A stretch of DNA of 5,586 nucleotides. It comes from Phycisphaerae bacterium (GTDB lineage: Bacteria; Planctomycetota; Phycisphaerae; Phycisphaerales; SM1A02). Made by a program: the position numbers and the translations under genes. Of the stretch, positions 5,307-5,586 are shown one piece after another (the first letter of the stretch is position 1; every line of letters begins with the position of its first letter). The stretch lies in contig VGXK01000156.1 of assembly GCA_016873355.1 (NCBI GenBank), positions 1-5,586 on the forward strand, given 5' to 3'. The notes beneath the pieces were generated by a model. The model did not search any database. It was given only the letters and a program-made list of their open reading frames with translations, and was not told the origin of the DNA.

Positions 5307-5586
5307 GTGGACGATCCCACCCACGAGGTCCGATACCGAATTCGTACTCCCCTCATGACACCTGCCCCAACGAGCTTCGAACCCGAGTGCCGGGCGGCAA
5401 TCGACGGAGTTCGCGCAGCGCTGCTCGAGCTCTACTCGAACGTCGGCGCAAATCCGTCCGGACCCCAGGAGGTCTCGCGGCGCTTCGGCGTGAACAAGAC
5501 CCTCGCGTGGAACGTGTCGAAGGTGATGACGGGAGACGACCCGATGGCGTCGATCCCGAATCTTCCGGGCTCGTCCGCGTTCCAGA
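5307..5586 (+). CDS. N-terminal part of a helix-turn-helix-like protein (runs off the window)
   Basis: Ninety-three residues are visible from the GTG, or 77 from the ATG at 5355; the frame is still open at the window edge. Counting from the ATG, residues 12-30 look like an amphipathic helix (CRAAIDGVRAALLELYSNV). Residues 37-58 read as a helix-turn-helix: first helix PQEVSRRFG, turn at GVN, recognition-like helix KTLAWNVSKVM. A Pro/Gly-rich linker (DDPMASIPNLPG) follows. This layout suggests a transcription regulator, but the effector part lies outside the window and the family cannot be named with confidence. The GTG is preferred for its ribosome binding site; a start at ATG 5355 would remove the 16 residues MDDPTHEVRYRIRTPL. 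It is divergent from gene C and could act on the dyads at 5187-5226, its own promoter region, though nothing in the sequence proves this. Confidence 0.65.
   Translation, partial: MDDPTHEVRYRIRTPLMTPAPTSFEPECRAAIDGVRAALLELYSNVGANPSGPQEVSRRFGVNKTLAWNVSKVMTGDDPMASIPNLPGSSAFQ

Noticed and set aside
1..5586. CRISPR array, tRNA, rRNA, transposase or phage genes
   Set aside because: No spaced identical repeats, no cloverleaf or rRNA-like sequence, and no transposase or integrase motif was recognised on either strand.

Overview
This is a GC-rich window that looks like chromosomal DNA from a planctomycete, most likely class Phycisphaerae. Three things point there: two proteins with a GC-type dockerin (paired DxNxDG loops separated by WG-x-CPGC), a six-cysteine module starting GACCFG, and a small secreted protein ending in a PEP-CTERM-like tail (VPAPGALALL...RRRR). 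The assignment rests on recognising families, not on any marker gene.

Layout. Three genes run leftward (minus strand) and one partial gene starts rightward at the right edge. In transcription order the minus-strand genes are: gene C (5020 to 3197, 607 aa), a secreted HAF-repeat/dockerin protein; gene B (2828 to 2223, 201 aa), a secreted PEP-CTERM-like protein; and gene A (2101 to 287, 604 aa), a second HAF-repeat/dockerin protein that is a clear full-length paralogue of C. A GC-rich hairpin with a T-tract at 16-49 is a good intrinsic terminator for this leftward unit. To the right, a plus-strand gene begins at 5307 (GTG with a strong Shine-Dalgarno) or 5355 (ATG) and runs off the window; its first ~90 residues contain a helix-turn-helix-like segment.

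The genes probably work at or outside the cell surface. A and C each read: signal peptide, seven HAF-type repeats (possibly a seven-bladed beta-propeller), GC-type dockerin, Cys-rich module, and a C-terminal beta-sandwich resembling a PPC domain. B has a signal peptide and a C-terminal sorting tail. No enzyme active site is recognisable in any of them, so the biological role is unknown.

The most interesting non-coding signal is a shared AT-rich dyad, TTCCAAATGGAA, with a second TCCA half-site at the same spacing. It lies 153-168 bp upstream of the starts of B (2959-2993) and C (5189-5223), and the second copy also sits between C and the divergent HTH gene. It is a candidate operator linking the secreted proteins, and possibly the HTH protein, in one regulon. 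This is inference and needs testing.
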